Source: Enchytraeus crypticus (Eukaryota > Annelida > Clitellata > Enchytraeida > Enchytraeidae). From it: a stretch of 64,000 nucleotides of DNA. The stretch covers positions 36,001-100,000 of the forward strand of contig CAJHZI010000261.1 of assembly GCA_905160935.1 (NCBI GenBank), given 5' to 3'. Shown here piece after piece: positions 59,004-64,000 of the stretch; positions within the stretch are counted from its first letter, which is position 1; each line of letters starts with the position of its first letter. The translations under genes were made by a program, and so were the position numbers. Below the pieces are notes generated by a model. It did not search any database and had not been told where the DNA came from. It was given only the letters and a program-made list of their open reading frames with translations.

Positions 59004-59681
59004 GTGCACTGCCCTTGGAAAATTCTAGCTAACGATGTATTTTCACCCTGGTCTCTATATTTAAGATTTTACGAAACACTTCCAAATTAATGCGGGTATT
59101 TTTGCTGTTGTCGTTGTTCGGTTAATTTATCTTTAATTTTCACTGAATCAACATGGATGCCTTTCAGATGCCGGTTAATTATTATTTAAATATTAAAATA
59201 CTGATTATTAATATTCTAATAGCAGTTAATTAGTATTTAAATATTCAAATACCAGTTAATTAGTATTCAAATAGTCAAATACCAGTTAATTAGTATTCAA
59301 ATAGTAAAATGCCAGTTAATTAGTATTCAAATATTAAAATACCAGTTAATTAGTATTCAAATATTCAAATACCAGTTAATTAGTATTCGAATATTCAAAT
59401 ACCAGTTAATTAGTATTCGAATATTCAAATACAAATTAATTAGTAGGCCTATTCAAATATTCATATGCCAGTTATTGAGAATTCGTATAATTAAACTTGA
59501 GGTTTAAATTTAATTTTTTCAGGATCCTCTGGTTGGCTCTCCAAAGGCGGCCAGATCAGACAGTGGAGTTGGTAGCATAAGCAACAGTAGCATCGTTAAC
59601 AACAACAACGACAACACAAACGATAACAACAGCAACAGCAACAACAATACCTACATTGTAGACTCGCTGACAGCGCTCTGA
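44755..59681 (+). CDS. Orphan type I membrane protein (12 exons)
   Basis: Twelve exons with compatible phases give 484 codons plus stop. Layout: signal peptide (about 1-30); ectodomain (about 31-285) with N-glycosylation sites NST, NAS, NST, NNT, NST and NCT and a Cys-rich part in exon 7; one transmembrane helix (about 286-309, FIVAMSASAGGFLFLLLIAS then LCVI); and a cytoplasmic tail of about 175 residues. The tail holds three Y-x-x-hydrophobic motifs (YDEL, YDGV, YPYL), DSGVGS (form of a beta-TrCP phosphodegron), an Asn-rich stretch and the C terminus SLTAL, which fits a class I PDZ ligand. I recognise no family. I infer a surface receptor or adhesion protein with a regulated tail. Exons 1 and 9 are the least certain. 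Confidence 0.78.
44828..45547 (+). repeat. Direct duplication flanking exon 2 of the orphan gene
   Basis: Bases 44,828-44,975 and 45,383-45,547 share TTAGTCATATA, TCTTTGAGCAGACTATCCCA and GGGAAACAACATCGGGCAAT or close variants, in order. The signal-peptide exon (45,132-45,218) lies between the copies. Confidence 0.75.
45132..45218 (+). CDS. Exon 2: signal-peptide core
   Basis: Acceptor TTCTGCAG, donor CAG|GTGATA, phase 1-1. KPLIIILLSVLWMEISQVSS is the hydrophobic core and cleavage region. Confidence 0.7.
45561..45692 (-). mobile_element. Family A tRNA-derived SINE
   Basis: Antisense copy adjoining the second half of the local duplication; GGCTGGAGCCAGTGGCGATG on the minus strand. Confidence 0.8.
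46166..46247 (+). CDS. Exon 3: ectodomain
   Basis: Acceptor CTAATTCAG, donor GTGAG|GTAAGT, phase 1-2. VFSLPLTLPLLREDYLLNST; one NST site. Confidence 0.75.
46340..46695 (+). mobile_element. Family B element, best full copy
   Basis: About 355 bp: CGGGTGTGGTTGGACCACTG, shared core, CCACCTCACCATGAAATAAT, CCCAAGCTATAGGCTACATA, GATCTAAGGAGTGCTC, hairpin CTGCCACTTGGCAG (46,668-46,681), TGCACTG, GAAGAAG. Intron 3 of the orphan gene. Confidence 0.8.
46931..47525. repeat. 12-bp minisatellite, about 50 copies
   Basis: TAATCATTAGTC with CATTCGTC, TCATTAATC and CTCATC variants that recur at regular spacing, so there is a higher-order period. Open minus-strand frames of repeated Met-Ile-Arg-Leu are artefacts. 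Confidence 0.95.
47698..47748 (+). mobile_element. Family E 3' end scrap
   Basis: ATCAACATAGTTTATCATTT then CACTAAAATTTATGG, the end of family E. Confidence 0.5.
47921..49115. repeat. 33-bp minisatellite split by a LINE
   Basis: Units of about TCTAGTAACCGATTATGTTC plus AATACGATATTGT at 47,921-47,985 and again at 48,986-49,115. The two halves flank the CR1-type copy. Confidence 0.85.
47986..48985 (-). mobile_element. CR1-type LINE, 3' kilobase
   Basis: The minus strand encodes the RT C-terminal region: LNPSKTEFLLVGTPQQLLKL, SVRNLGDILDKHLTFHEHI, LEYCNSLSLNLP, RLQFVRNSLARAIF, LHWLKIKERIIYKTASLTCK, then SNRYLKHAAPQIWNSLPSIL. This is the usual CR1-clade C terminus. The 3' UTR includes CATCGAGCACTCTTGAGAC (plus strand) and ends in (ATA)n. 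One or two frame breaks in about 1 kb: fairly young, 5'-truncated. Confidence 0.88.
49335..49392 (+). mobile_element. Family C 3' end
   Basis: TACTGGTTAAACTGGGATTC then GATGAAGATGACGATTA. Confidence 0.6.
49706..49784 (+). CDS. Exon 4: ectodomain
   Basis: Acceptor TTTTTTTATAG, donor TTG|GTATAA (weak), phase 2-0. NTCEEITLECYTPDIEEYTM then CALKNL; three cysteines. Confidence 0.72.
49857..50058. repeat. 41-bp minisatellite, 4-5 copies
   Basis: TTAACAATTAATTCTACTTG plus ATTATCTCTATCTTGCTCTAG, alternating with a variant reading ATTATTGTTAATTAGCTC. Confidence 0.85.
50660..50742 (+). CDS. Exon 5: ectodomain
   Basis: Acceptor ATATTTCAG, donor TCAAG|GTGAGT, phase 0-2. IDNLNASLSGYLTSINAVPA; no Cys. 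Confidence 0.78.
51472..51665 (+). CDS. Exon 6: ectodomain
   Basis: Acceptor TTATTTTTCAG, donor GATT|GTGAGT, phase 2-1. KLNVEIWLIFLKSTLRDLTP, RFAAELNSTLYAVLMSLGQC. Amphipathic, probably helical, with one Cys. Confidence 0.82.
51925..52025 (-). mobile_element. Family B-like 3' end, antisense
   Basis: CTCAGTGACTGCCTACTGGC, GTCCATGGTATATAACGCC, same sub-family as 17,057-17,170. Confidence 0.55.
52030..52380 (-). mobile_element. LINE C-terminal fragment
   Basis: The minus strand reads VKTLVWTMIFYGRETQTLRK, KLKALEMWIWSRMERISWT. This is the C-terminal LINE motif with a 'YG-E-TWTL-K' and 'MW-WRRM-RI-WT' pattern. Intron 6 of the orphan gene, antisense. Confidence 0.75.
52500..52737 (+). CDS. Exon 7: Cys-rich ectodomain
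   Basis: Acceptor TTGTCCTAG, donor TGCGA|GTAAGT, phase 1-2. Eight cysteines in about 75 residues (FCGPSACYKDF, NCYINL, YCRDKCTQF, NNCTTV, TCSYDR, YCE). Probably a small disulfide-knotted domain; no family recognised. A 65-bp tandem array starts about 10 nt after the donor. Confidence 0.88.
52748..53433. repeat. 65-bp tandem array, about 10.5 copies
   Basis: Nearly identical 65-bp units (TATTTATATTTCACCGTTAT, TTACTATCTATTATTCACCG, GTATTTTATTATCTACATCA, TGGAG). 65 is not a multiple of three, so each frame cycles through all three registers with a period of 195 bp; none has a stop, which is why three long overlapping frames appear. The first, degenerate unit starts within about 10 nt of the exon 7 donor. 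Confidence 0.95.
53427..53590 (+). mobile_element. LINE 3'-terminal fragment
   Basis: PLCDCGQSQNMKHVVEECPL is the C-terminal zinc-finger-like motif (C-x-C-G-x4-M-x-H-x3-x-C) of many non-LTR polyproteins. A stop and an AATAAAATAAATAAATT tail follow. 5'-truncated exactly where the 65-bp array ends. Confidence 0.7.
53695..53765 (+). mobile_element. Family C 3' end
   Basis: TATCCTGACCGTAGTTAAAC, then GATGATAATGATGATGATTA. Confidence 0.6.
54145..54290 (-). mobile_element. CR1-type LINE 3' tail
   Basis: GATTAGAGTGCTACAGTTGT, CATCGAGCACTATGG, GGTAATCAGTCTAAGG. (AAT)n follows at 54,287-54,332. Confidence 0.75.
54343..55240 (+). other. Unrecognised coding relic
   Basis: Two long plus-strand frames with coding-like composition: one from 54,346 to 54,639 (DYEITDVLGDGRDVVQEHYV; later Ser/Pro/Gln-rich) and one ending at 55,240 (Ser/Gln/Gly-rich, MTITEKNKKLEARMASVSHG, ending AMSPAAAISNV). 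GC content is well above the surrounding introns. Flanked on both sides by CR1 tails and (AAT)n. It may be the N-terminal part of some mobile element or a displaced host gene. It is not needed by the orphan gene, whose exons 7 and 8 join in phase without it. Confidence 0.4.
55300..55378 (-). mobile_element. CR1-type LINE 3' tail, very short
   Basis: (AAT)n, AACAATTATAGTGCTACAGT, CATCAATGACAACATCGAGC. Confidence 0.7.
55458..55634 (+). CDS. Exon 8: membrane-proximal stem and transmembrane helix
   Basis: Acceptor TCTGTCTAG, donor GAAAG|GTATGA, phase 2-2. Begins DCGSSVGNILKNFYDGDQC, then the helix, then HKQRQYLLVMLER as the stop-transfer and juxtamembrane region. The first bases resemble a tRNA A box (see findings). 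Confidence 0.85.
55640..56220. other. Intron 8, unrecognised part
   Basis: No exon candidate with a phase-2 start remained open. Confidence 0.4.
56224..56350 (+). mobile_element. Family A SINE
   Basis: GGCTAGAGCCAGTACAGATA, GGGTTCAAATC, GAAACTGACGTTACG. Confidence 0.75.
57138..57242 (+). pseudogene. 5S rRNA-derived sequence
   Basis: The 3' half of 5S rRNA is recognisable. AAGTTAAGC matches the A-box start, then CGCCCGGTTAGTACCTTG, GGGCGACC, CTTGGAAGACCGAGTG and GACAGCTTT, in the order of GGTTAGTACTTGGATGGGAGACC..GGGAATACCGGGTGCTG..GGCTTT. The 5' third is weak (AGAGCACTCAGAGCT). No terminator T-run follows, so it is not a working gene. It could be a 5S pseudogene or the head of a 5S-derived SINE, since an A-rich tract lies 190 bp downstream. 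Confidence 0.65.
57238..57406 (+). CDS. Exon 9: cytoplasmic (inferred by phase)
   Basis: A phase 2-0 exon is needed between exons 8 and 10. This stretch supplies it: acceptor GTTGACAG (poor pyrimidine tract), donor TGC|GTATGT. It encodes FERKNPEGVGRLFLNPRQLQ, a basic middle and CSTC. It follows directly on a 5S-rRNA-like sequence and precedes an A-rich tract. Confidence 0.5.
57545..57658 (+). CDS. Exon 10: cytoplasmic
   Basis: Acceptor AATTTTAG, donor ACG|GTAGTA, phase 0-0. NDNSYDELKESDPTLEAIKI; YDEL motif. Confidence 0.75.
57678..57742. repeat. (TA)n microsatellite
   Basis: About 32 TA units, 20 bp past exon 10 of the orphan gene. Confidence 0.97.
57868..57950 (-). mobile_element. Family C 3' end, antisense
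   Basis: CATCATAATC, AGTTTAACTAGGGTCGGGAT. Confidence 0.6.
58297..58430 (+). mobile_element. Family A SINE
   Basis: CTGGTTGGAGTCAGTGGTGA, CGACCGCGGATCAGTATGTG, GTGGTTCAAATCCTGGG. Confidence 0.82.
58511..58558 (+). CDS. Exon 11: 16-codon cytoplasmic micro-exon
   Basis: Acceptor GTTGTTACAG, donor AAG|GTCTGT, phase 0-0. NKDLYDGVDLYPYLRK: two Y-x-x-hydrophobic motifs six residues apart. Confidence 0.72.
58949..59025 (-). mobile_element. (CT)n with family B 3' end
   Basis: (TC)n of about 50 bp runs directly into TTAGTGCACTGCCCTTGG, the reversed hairpin end of family B. Confidence 0.65.
59172..59475. repeat. 30-bp minisatellite, about 9 copies
   Basis: AATACCAGTTAATTAGTATT plus CAAATATTCA; intron 11 of the orphan gene. 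Confidence 0.9.
59523..59681 (+). CDS. Exon 12: C terminus
   Basis: Acceptor TTTTTTCAG, phase 0. DPLVGSPKAARSDSGVGSIS, then an Asn/Ser/Asp-rich run of about 22 residues, then YIVDSLTAL and TGA. Confidence 0.85.
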   Translation, partial: DPLVGSPKAARSDSGVGSISNSSIVNNNNDNTNDNNSNSNNNTYIVDSLTAL

Positions 59682-59934
59682 TGTTGCGAAATATGACGAG
59701 AAAATTATCCTATTAATTCAAATATTAATAGTATTTTAATTGCTCAGAATGGCGTGTCCTTAGAATCATAGCGGATCAATAAGCTCATTGGCCATTTTAA
59801 ATTATATCTACCTAGCGCTTGGATATACACATACATGTACATCCAGAGTTCTATTTATGAAGTTCAACTAATATGTTTGGAGGACTTGAGATAATCTGAT
59901 TCTTAGGGTGCCAAAATAGCCGCAAGATGCTCAT

Positions 59935-60180
59935 CATCTTTAACATCATCATCTACTGTTGAATCCCACTTTAACTAGACTGACTAGAGTCAGGATACGA
60001 ATAGACCTCCTTTTGCATTCGTTTAAGAAAAGCGTGCAGAAATTTCCGGAGCCCAGGCGCTCACCAACCGAATACCTTTGCTGACGATTGTTTGTATCTT
60101 AGTGCTTTATTGTCTTTTACGACGAATGCAGTTCACGGTTGGTCTATTGTTCAGAAACCCGGATTAAACACGGCTGCTGA
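59935..60180 (-). mobile_element. Family C SINE, long antisense copy
   Basis: (CAT)n, CCACTTTAACTAGACTGACT, GTCAGGATACGAATAGACC, AGGCGCTCACCAACCGAAT, the reversed core CGGTTGGTCTATTGTTC, CCCGGATTAAACACGG. Confidence 0.75.
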
Positions 60181-60433
60181 TCCATATTAAAATTTAATTC
60201 ACTAATTATTTATTATTTATTTGTTGGTGGTAGATTATTAATTATTATTAATGAGTATTAATGGGAATGGTATGTTTGAGATAAATAACATAAAATGCTT
60301 CGTTGAAATTTATTCTAGTTTGAATCGGACTATATTTAGCTGCTTTATATAACATCTGATGTTTGAAAAATATTGCGCCACCGATGCGATTTTGAGAAGT
60401 AAAAATTAACGTTAAACCTAGAGTGTTTTGATT

Positions 60434-60572
60434 GGCTAGAGACAGTGGCGAAGTCGCTAAGACACTCGACCGTGGATCAGTATGTGCGGGGTTCAAATCC
60501 TGTGCTGGTCTGTCACTGACATCGCTTTCGAGTGAGGAAACTGACGTTAGCCTTAGCTTTACCAGCTTTATA
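60434..60572 (+). mobile_element. Family A tRNA-derived SINE, well preserved
   Basis: GGCTAGAGACAGTGGCGAAG, A box TGGCGAAGTCGC, B box GGTTCAAATCC, end GAGGAAACTGACGTTAGCC. Good type copy for the family. Confidence 0.85.
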
Positions 60573-60711
60573 TTGCGTTATATTTCGTCAACTTATCAGC
60601 AATTAGCAGTGCGAGTTAGTATTGGTGTTTTTTGGATTATGCGAGTTGGTAGTTAGATTAGTCATCGATTTTAATATGGACACTACAGTCAAAGAATGTC
60701 AATAGAAGTTT

Positions 60712-60890
60712 CAAATGGCTGTTCCTGAGGTCTTGGGATCAATTCCCAGTAGAGCTGATCAGAGAGTCAAATATCGGTCATTCAAAGGACTGGTAACATG
60801 AACATCCTAATTGATCAATTGTTTACAAAAATTATATTGAAAGTTCTAGATGTCATCATAGATGGTAATTTCACTATAATGGGTGTTTAA
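60712..60890 (+). mobile_element. Family E SINE, diverged
   Basis: GGGATCAATTCCCAGTAGAG, CTGATCAGAGAGTCAAATAT, CATTCAAAGGACTGGTAAC, AATTTCACTATAATGG. Confidence 0.6.
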
Positions 60891-60984
60891 CCTGTGTTTG
60901 CTTGACAATGTACACGTTATCTTAATAATTTTGAAAATATTCAACTAAACTTGAGTTGATAGGGGTCGTAAAAATCGTAGAGAC

Positions 60985-61019
60985 GAAATCAAAGAGCAAC
61001 CTGCCCCTTGGCAGTGCAC

Positions 61020-61081
<62 letters not shown>
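60985..61081 (+). mobile_element. Family B 3' end with long (GA)n
   Basis: AACCTGCCCCTTGGCAGTGC, ACTG, then about 30 GA units (61,022-61,081). Only the last 35 bp of the element is left upstream of the microsatellite. Confidence 0.75.
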
Positions 61082-61084
<3 letters not shown>

Positions 61085-61589
61085 GAGGTAACGTTTAAGA
61101 AGATATTTATTGCATCTCTGTCAAAGAATCCAAAACAAGTGATTAAGATATATACGTCATGCAGTTAATAAATAAACGAACAAATACACGTGTAATACAT
61201 GTATATATACAACAGAAAAGTTTACATATGAAGTCAGAAATATAAAGCTGAACGTACTGTTCAAACATGTATTAGTTACGCATAAATACCGTATAGTACC
61301 CTGTTTGCGAAAAGAGCGACATTTCAACAATATGCAAGAATAGGCCCTATAGAATAGACCCTATACATAAAGCCCTATAGAATAGGCCCCATAGCAGTAT
61401 AATTACTGTGATAGTTAATACAGTTGACATAAAAGCAAAAATATATACTGCGTCAGGGGGACGAGCTGTGTTAACAATATTGCACGTAAAGAATAAGCAC
61501 AAGATTTTATAATATGCAACAAAATGTATATGCACTTAATGGTGTAAATTGATTTGAAAAGAAATCCTCGTGTTACAATTTAAAATACG
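61082..61589. other. Gene-free stretch
   Basis: A 14-bp-period patch (CCCTATAGAATAGG) at 61,343-61,395. Otherwise unrecognised. Confidence 0.45.
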
Positions 61590-61796
61590 TTTTACAACTG
61601 TCAATACATACTACAATTATCAATACATACTACAATTATCAATACGTACTACAATTGTCAATACGTACTACAATTGTTTATACGTATTATTATTGTCAAT
61701 ACGTATTGCAATTGTCAATACGTATTACAATGTTAATACGTATTACAATTGTTAATACGTATTACAATTGTTAATACGTATTACGATTGTTAATAA
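61590..61796. repeat. 19-bp minisatellite, about 10 copies
   Basis: CAATTGTCAATACGTACTA with a TGTTAATACGTATTA variant. Confidence 0.9.
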
Positions 61797-62728
61797 GCAG
61801 GCTTAACCAGAGAAAATTATAACTGACTGAAAGTCTACAACTGTCACACTTGAAATTAACAAATTTTAACAAAGATGTCTAACAATAATCTTAAATTTCT
61901 TAAGAAAACAGTTTTAAAATAAGTTATTAAATAGCTACACGTTAACTATAGCTACTTGTGAATGCTCTGTTTTATTGCCTACTTACTGCATTTAGTAAAA
62001 CAATGCAACTTTATTGCTTTAAGAGTGTATTGCATAGCAGCACGAAGCTTTCAACAGGTACTGTACAACTGACGATGGGTATTTATACAGCATACGGGCA
62101 CGAAACGGGCGTTAAATACAATTCAAAACTCTGCAACGTTAATGAAATACGAATTTTTAACTTCAGTATGGAGGTCTTCTGTCTAATTGTCCAATCATTT
62201 TGATACGGGAGCTACGAAGTGGCGACACCTTGCGAATGATCTAAATTATTTCACCCACTGCTTTATCTGATTTGATTTTAGTAGAATATTACAACGCAAA
62301 CTGTTACATTTTCCGTCGTTAAATTTTGCTTTTAATATTGAGAGGTGCAAGAATTAATGCCCTTTTCTCGTTCAGCTTAAGATTACCGTCGCAGAAATAC
62401 GATTAACCTTTCAGAAACTTCTCGTACATCCAGTAAAGTGTGTATGCGTGCATGTATGAGTCCTATACACGAGGACAAAATGCATAAAAATATCCATCCA
62501 TTGTTTTGCATCAGAACAAACTCATTCATAAATGTGTGAGAGTATTAATATGAGATCGAGATAACTAACAAAGTTAAAAGTTAGAAATTTAAAAATTTTC
62601 AATTTAGAAATATTGCATAATTTTCGTAAAAATTTTCAAAAAATACCCCACAAAACTTTGATCTAAGAAAACTTACCAATATTATTAATGCTGCCAACTA
62701 AAAATTAGAAACAATTATTAAACAATTA
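61797..62728. other. Stretch 3' of Hox1
   Basis: Probably includes the Hox1 3' UTR (minus strand). Bases 62,090-62,120 carry a GGGCGTTAAA scrap like the SINE 3' motif. No exon seen. Confidence 0.4.
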
Positions 62729-63216
62729 TTAATTAGCACACGGAGCGACCCCTCCTGTTGCTGTAAACCCATTAGACAGGACTCCATTACACCTCAAAGT
62801 GGTGACGTCATCACTTTGTGTACTGACGTCACCGATATTTGCTCCTCTAGGAGCGCAACTGTCCGAATCATCCCCACTATCCTGATCCTCATCCACGGAC
62901 CCCCCCTGACCGTCCCTTCCCCCGTCCACCTGCCCATCCGAGGTGGTCTGCCCTCCAGAATGATTTTCTTTCAACCGTTTTTTCTGTTTCATGCGACGAT
63001 TTTGAAACCAGATCTTCACCTGTGTTTCATTGAGACCCAGTGATGACGCTATTTCAATGCGACGAGCTCTGGTCAGGTATTTGTTGAAGTGAAATTCCTT
63101 TTCCAGTTCCGTAAGTTGTTTGTTCGTAAAATTGGTTCGGCCCAGATTTGGGACGTTGACCTGACTTTGACCTGCAGATGATCCACTGTAAAGGTCGTGA
63201 TAGTCGAGGTTCTTCG
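62729..63216 (-). CDS. Hox1: Hox1/labial, terminal homeobox exon (partial gene)
   Basis: A sequence-specific transcription factor of the anterior Hox class. The exon starts after a CTAATAG acceptor (phase 1) with [20 protein letters not shown], then the 60-residue homeodomain at 63,151-62,972 ([58 protein letters not shown]). Asn-7 and Thr-9 region, [23 protein letters not shown], Gln-50, Asn-51 and MKQKKR are Hox1 signatures. A tail of about 85 residues follows, Gly/Ser/Asp-rich with an acidic [12 protein letters not shown], ending at TAA 62,731-62,729. The YPWM hexapeptide and start codon must lie in an exon above position 64,000. Convergent with the orphan membrane-protein gene, 3 kb apart. 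Confidence 0.97.
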
Positions 63217-63941
63217 CTATTAGAAAATAGGAAACATTTAGATGATATACTAAGCAATATTTATCCTACACATATATAGCAATTCATTCTCATAGGTGTT
63301 GTAGATTTAGCTTGGCTAAAATAAAATATTGTTTCTCATTAATAAGGTATTTTTCTTATTAGCAAATAATTCAAATATTTGTAAGCTAGGTGTGAATCTC
63401 AGAGAAGATTTATATAATATATTAAGCGTACTTCATCCAAAAGCACAATGATAACTAGACGCATACCCAGAATTGTAATACAATGTGTGTGCACCTAATA
63501 GTTATTACGTAATTTAGCCAATCGTTAAATTTATATTTAAATAAAGGTATAGATTAATAAAACTATGTATATTGAGTCATTTGACATCGGGATATGGGTT
63601 GTAGGAAGATTAAAACAGTAAATTGATTTGTAAAATTAATTAAATATATAGGCTAATTAAAGATCAATAATAGTGAAATGCTGCGTAAAAATAATTTAAA
63701 GCCCTATTATGAGTATTAAACTCATTATAAAATAGCCAAGCTTTTTTATAGAGAGTTTAACACTGCTATCAAATAAATAGCCAAGCTTAAATAAATCAGT
63801 CAGCTCATAAATATATTAAATTAGCAAAAATCTATAAATCTTATTTATGAACTTAGTCTATGATGTCCAACACGGATTAATCAATCAGTCAGTCAATCAA
63901 TCAATTAACCCATAATAAATCAATCAATCAGTCAATCATTT

Positions 63942-63972
<31 letters not shown>

Positions 63973-64000
63973 TAATAACACTTAAAGAAGCAGACCTATG
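63217..64000 (-). other. Hox1 intron (partial)
   Basis: AT-rich with no YPWM-coding frame. It ends in a CAAT-type microsatellite (63,875-63,975). Confidence 0.7.

Overview
This is an AT-rich, intron-rich and repeat-dense animal nuclear DNA window. A Hox1/labial homeobox exon, GT-AG introns of 0.1-8 kb, Penelope-like and CR1-type retroelements, many tRNA-derived SINEs and long minisatellites point to a bilaterian invertebrate. A lophotrochozoan (mollusc, annelid, nemertean or brachiopod) is my best guess, but nothing here fixes the phylum.

Three host genes can be supported. (1) 13,691-32,318 (+): six exons, every intron in phase 1, encoding a 417-residue single-pass membrane protein with a signal peptide, two LDL-receptor class A modules, five EB/EGF-like modules, one transmembrane helix and a short basic tail. 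(2) 44,755-59,681 (+): twelve phase-compatible exons encoding a 484-residue type I membrane protein of no family I recognise. Its ectodomain is Cys-rich and N-glycosylatable; its tail carries YxxPhi motifs, a DSGxxS motif, an Asn-rich stretch and a C-terminal PDZ-type ligand. (3) 62,729-63,216 (-): the terminal homeobox exon of Hox1, convergent with gene 2; its upstream exon lies beyond the window. A fourth locus, 34,649-35,388 (-), is a decayed Cdk9 kinase copy, with a scrap of a second copy beside it.

Layout: 0-13 kb is repeats (SINEs, minisatellites, a GC-rich foldback element); 13.7-32.3 kb is gene 1, whose 8-kb fourth intron holds LINE fragments and a Penelope-like element; 32.5-44.7 kb holds a 24-bp minisatellite, a second Penelope-like fragment, the Cdk9 pseudogene and a CR1-type LINE; 44.8-59.7 kb is gene 2, with a CR1 copy, a 12-bp array and a 65-bp array in its introns; 59.7-62.7 kb is repeats; then Hox1.

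The repeats are modular. At least five short-element families are present (called A-E here): A, tRNA-derived with A and B boxes; B, ending in a hairpin followed by (GA)n; C, ending in (GAT)n; D, ending in (GATT)n; E, a second tRNA-derived family. B and C share a core of about 45 nt despite different tails, and A, D and several unassigned fragments share a TGACGTTAA motif near the 3' end. Many microsatellites here are tails of these elements. All gene models were built by hand from splice sites and reading phase; no transcript or database evidence was available.
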